Source: Chlamydiae bacterium RIFCSPHIGHO2_12_FULL_49_9
GTDB taxonomy: Bacteria > Chlamydiota > Chlamydiia > Chlamydiales > SM23-39
Assembly (NCBI GenBank): GCA_001794935.1
Contig: MGLY01000023.1
Coordinates: 1-14,604 of the forward strand
Length of the DNA stretch: 14,604 bases
Reading direction: 5' to 3'
Shown: piece after piece, positions 14,228 through 14,604 of the stretch
Numbering within the stretch: the first letter of the stretch is position 1
How the letters are laid out: every line of letters starts with the position of its first letter
Position numbers and translations under genes: made by a program
The notes under the pieces: generated by a model
What the model was told of the DNA's origin: nothing
What the model saw: only the letters and a program-made list of their open reading frames with translations
The model's database searches: none

Positions 14228-14337
14228 GGCTTCATCTCGCTTCGACTTTTCGCGTGCTCGCTCCGGGTCCATGCAAAGCACTGTCCCCGTACCTGCCGGC
14301 TTCGCTGCGCCGCGAAAATTCTTTGCGATATGAAGCC
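14228..14337. repeat. Imperfect inverted repeat, 27-nt arms
   Basis: Arms 14228-14254 and 14311-14337 pair at 22 of 27 positions (GGCTTCAT and TTTTCGCG blocks conserved). They flank a G+C-rich centre containing GCCGGCTTCGCTGCGCCG. It lies in the gene-free 3' part of the window (14143-14604), next to the larger palindromic element, and may be an older or diverged copy of a similar repeat. Open frames here are low-complexity Arg/Ala/Pro-rich and not credible genes. Confidence 0.65.
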
Positions 14338-14342
14338 AAGGG

Positions 14343-14604
14343 CTGGCGCGCGTGTCTCAGCTTCGCTGAGAACTCACTCGCGCGCCAAAGCTAAGGGGAA
14401 GCCCCTCGCACCCCAGTTTCGCGGGATTGCTAGCGCAACCCGCTTCACGCATCCAAAGTTCTTTTATTTCTCTGAGAAATAGGAAAGGCTTATTTACGCG
14501 ACGCCGATTGCGCAAGCAATTGGAGGAGTTGGGGTGTCAGGGGCTTCCCCTGACATTTCTGGCGCGCGAGTGAGTTCTCAACGAAGTTGAGACACGCGCG
14601 CCAG
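14343..14604. repeat. Palindromic element with 45-bp inverted arms, reaching the window edge
   Basis: Arms 14343-14387 and 14560-14604 are inverted copies over 45 nt with two mismatches. Each arm contains its own hairpin: CTCAGC-TTC-GCTGAG on the left, CTCAAC-GAA-GTTGAG on the right. The two mismatches keep that small stem paired. Inside the arms, AGGGGAAGCCCCT (14394-14406) mirrors AGGGGCTTCCCCT (14539-14551), and CACCCCA (14409-14415) mirrors TGGGGTG (14530-14536). A perfect 9-bp hairpin lies at 14535-14555. The centre (14416-14529) holds smaller hairpins such as ATTTCTCTGAGAAAT and ATTGCGCAAGCAAT. The right end coincides with the window end, so true length is unknown. Confidence 0.8.

Noticed and set aside
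14134..14482. Two overlapping open frames of 86 and 98 codons after ffs
   Set aside because: Arg/Ala/Ser-rich translations of palindromic G+C-rich DNA, out of phase with each other, without a ribosome-binding site. Such frames are often over-annotated in repeats.

Overview
The window looks like chromosome of a member of the Chlamydiales, most likely an amoeba-associated or 'environmental' chlamydia and not Chlamydia itself. The grounds are the gene set: an Slc1-type secretion chaperone beside glgX, dcd beside ruvB and a SpoIID homologue, and a block of lipoprotein, CPBP protease, PP2C, NifS and two CorC/CNNM-like proteins. From memory these match the Chlamydia trachomatis CT039-CT043 and CT253-CT259 neighbourhoods. 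Base composition is moderate, roughly half G+C by eye. I cannot name the species.

Layout. At 113-631 (minus) lies the type III secretion chaperone slc1, with a terminator and a good sigma-66-like promoter. An AT-rich 162-nt imperfect palindrome (785-946) separates it from glgX (1029-3020, plus). A tightly coupled plus-strand operon follows: lipoprotein (3081), CPBP protease (3713), PP2C phosphatase (4561) and NifS/IscS-like desulfurase (5312). The first three junctions are a spaced SD and two ATGA overlaps. The last is an unusual 101-nt out-of-phase overlap. A minus-strand methyltransferase-like gene (6408-7046) runs into the end of nifS.

The accessory part is 7047-8356. It holds a 294-bp island with perfect 33-bp terminal inverted repeats and a chain of small hairpins (7157-7450), then a leucine-rich-repeat protein (7583-8356) that is a possible secreted effector. 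From 8334 to 11717 a minus-strand cluster reads dcd, an FtsL/DivIC-like protein, and two DUF21-CBS membrane proteins, the last three joined by ATGA overlaps. From 11799 the plus strand carries ruvB, a SpoIID-type septal peptidoglycan enzyme, and the 4.5S SRP RNA gene ffs. The last 460 bases contain no credible gene but are packed with inverted repeats. These include a 45-bp arm pair (14343-14387 and 14560-14604) whose only two mismatches are compensatory.

How the genes fit together. The window mixes housekeeping functions (glycogen debranching, dUMP supply, branch migration, SRP, cysteine desulfuration) with envelope and division functions (lipoprotein, CPBP protease, DivIC-like, SpoIID) and host interaction (Slc1, LRR protein). 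The most notable features are the three kinds of intergenic palindromic element, the SpoIID protein with Gln where the family has its catalytic Glu, the PP2C/NifS overlap, and a different arrangement of two chlamydial synteny blocks.
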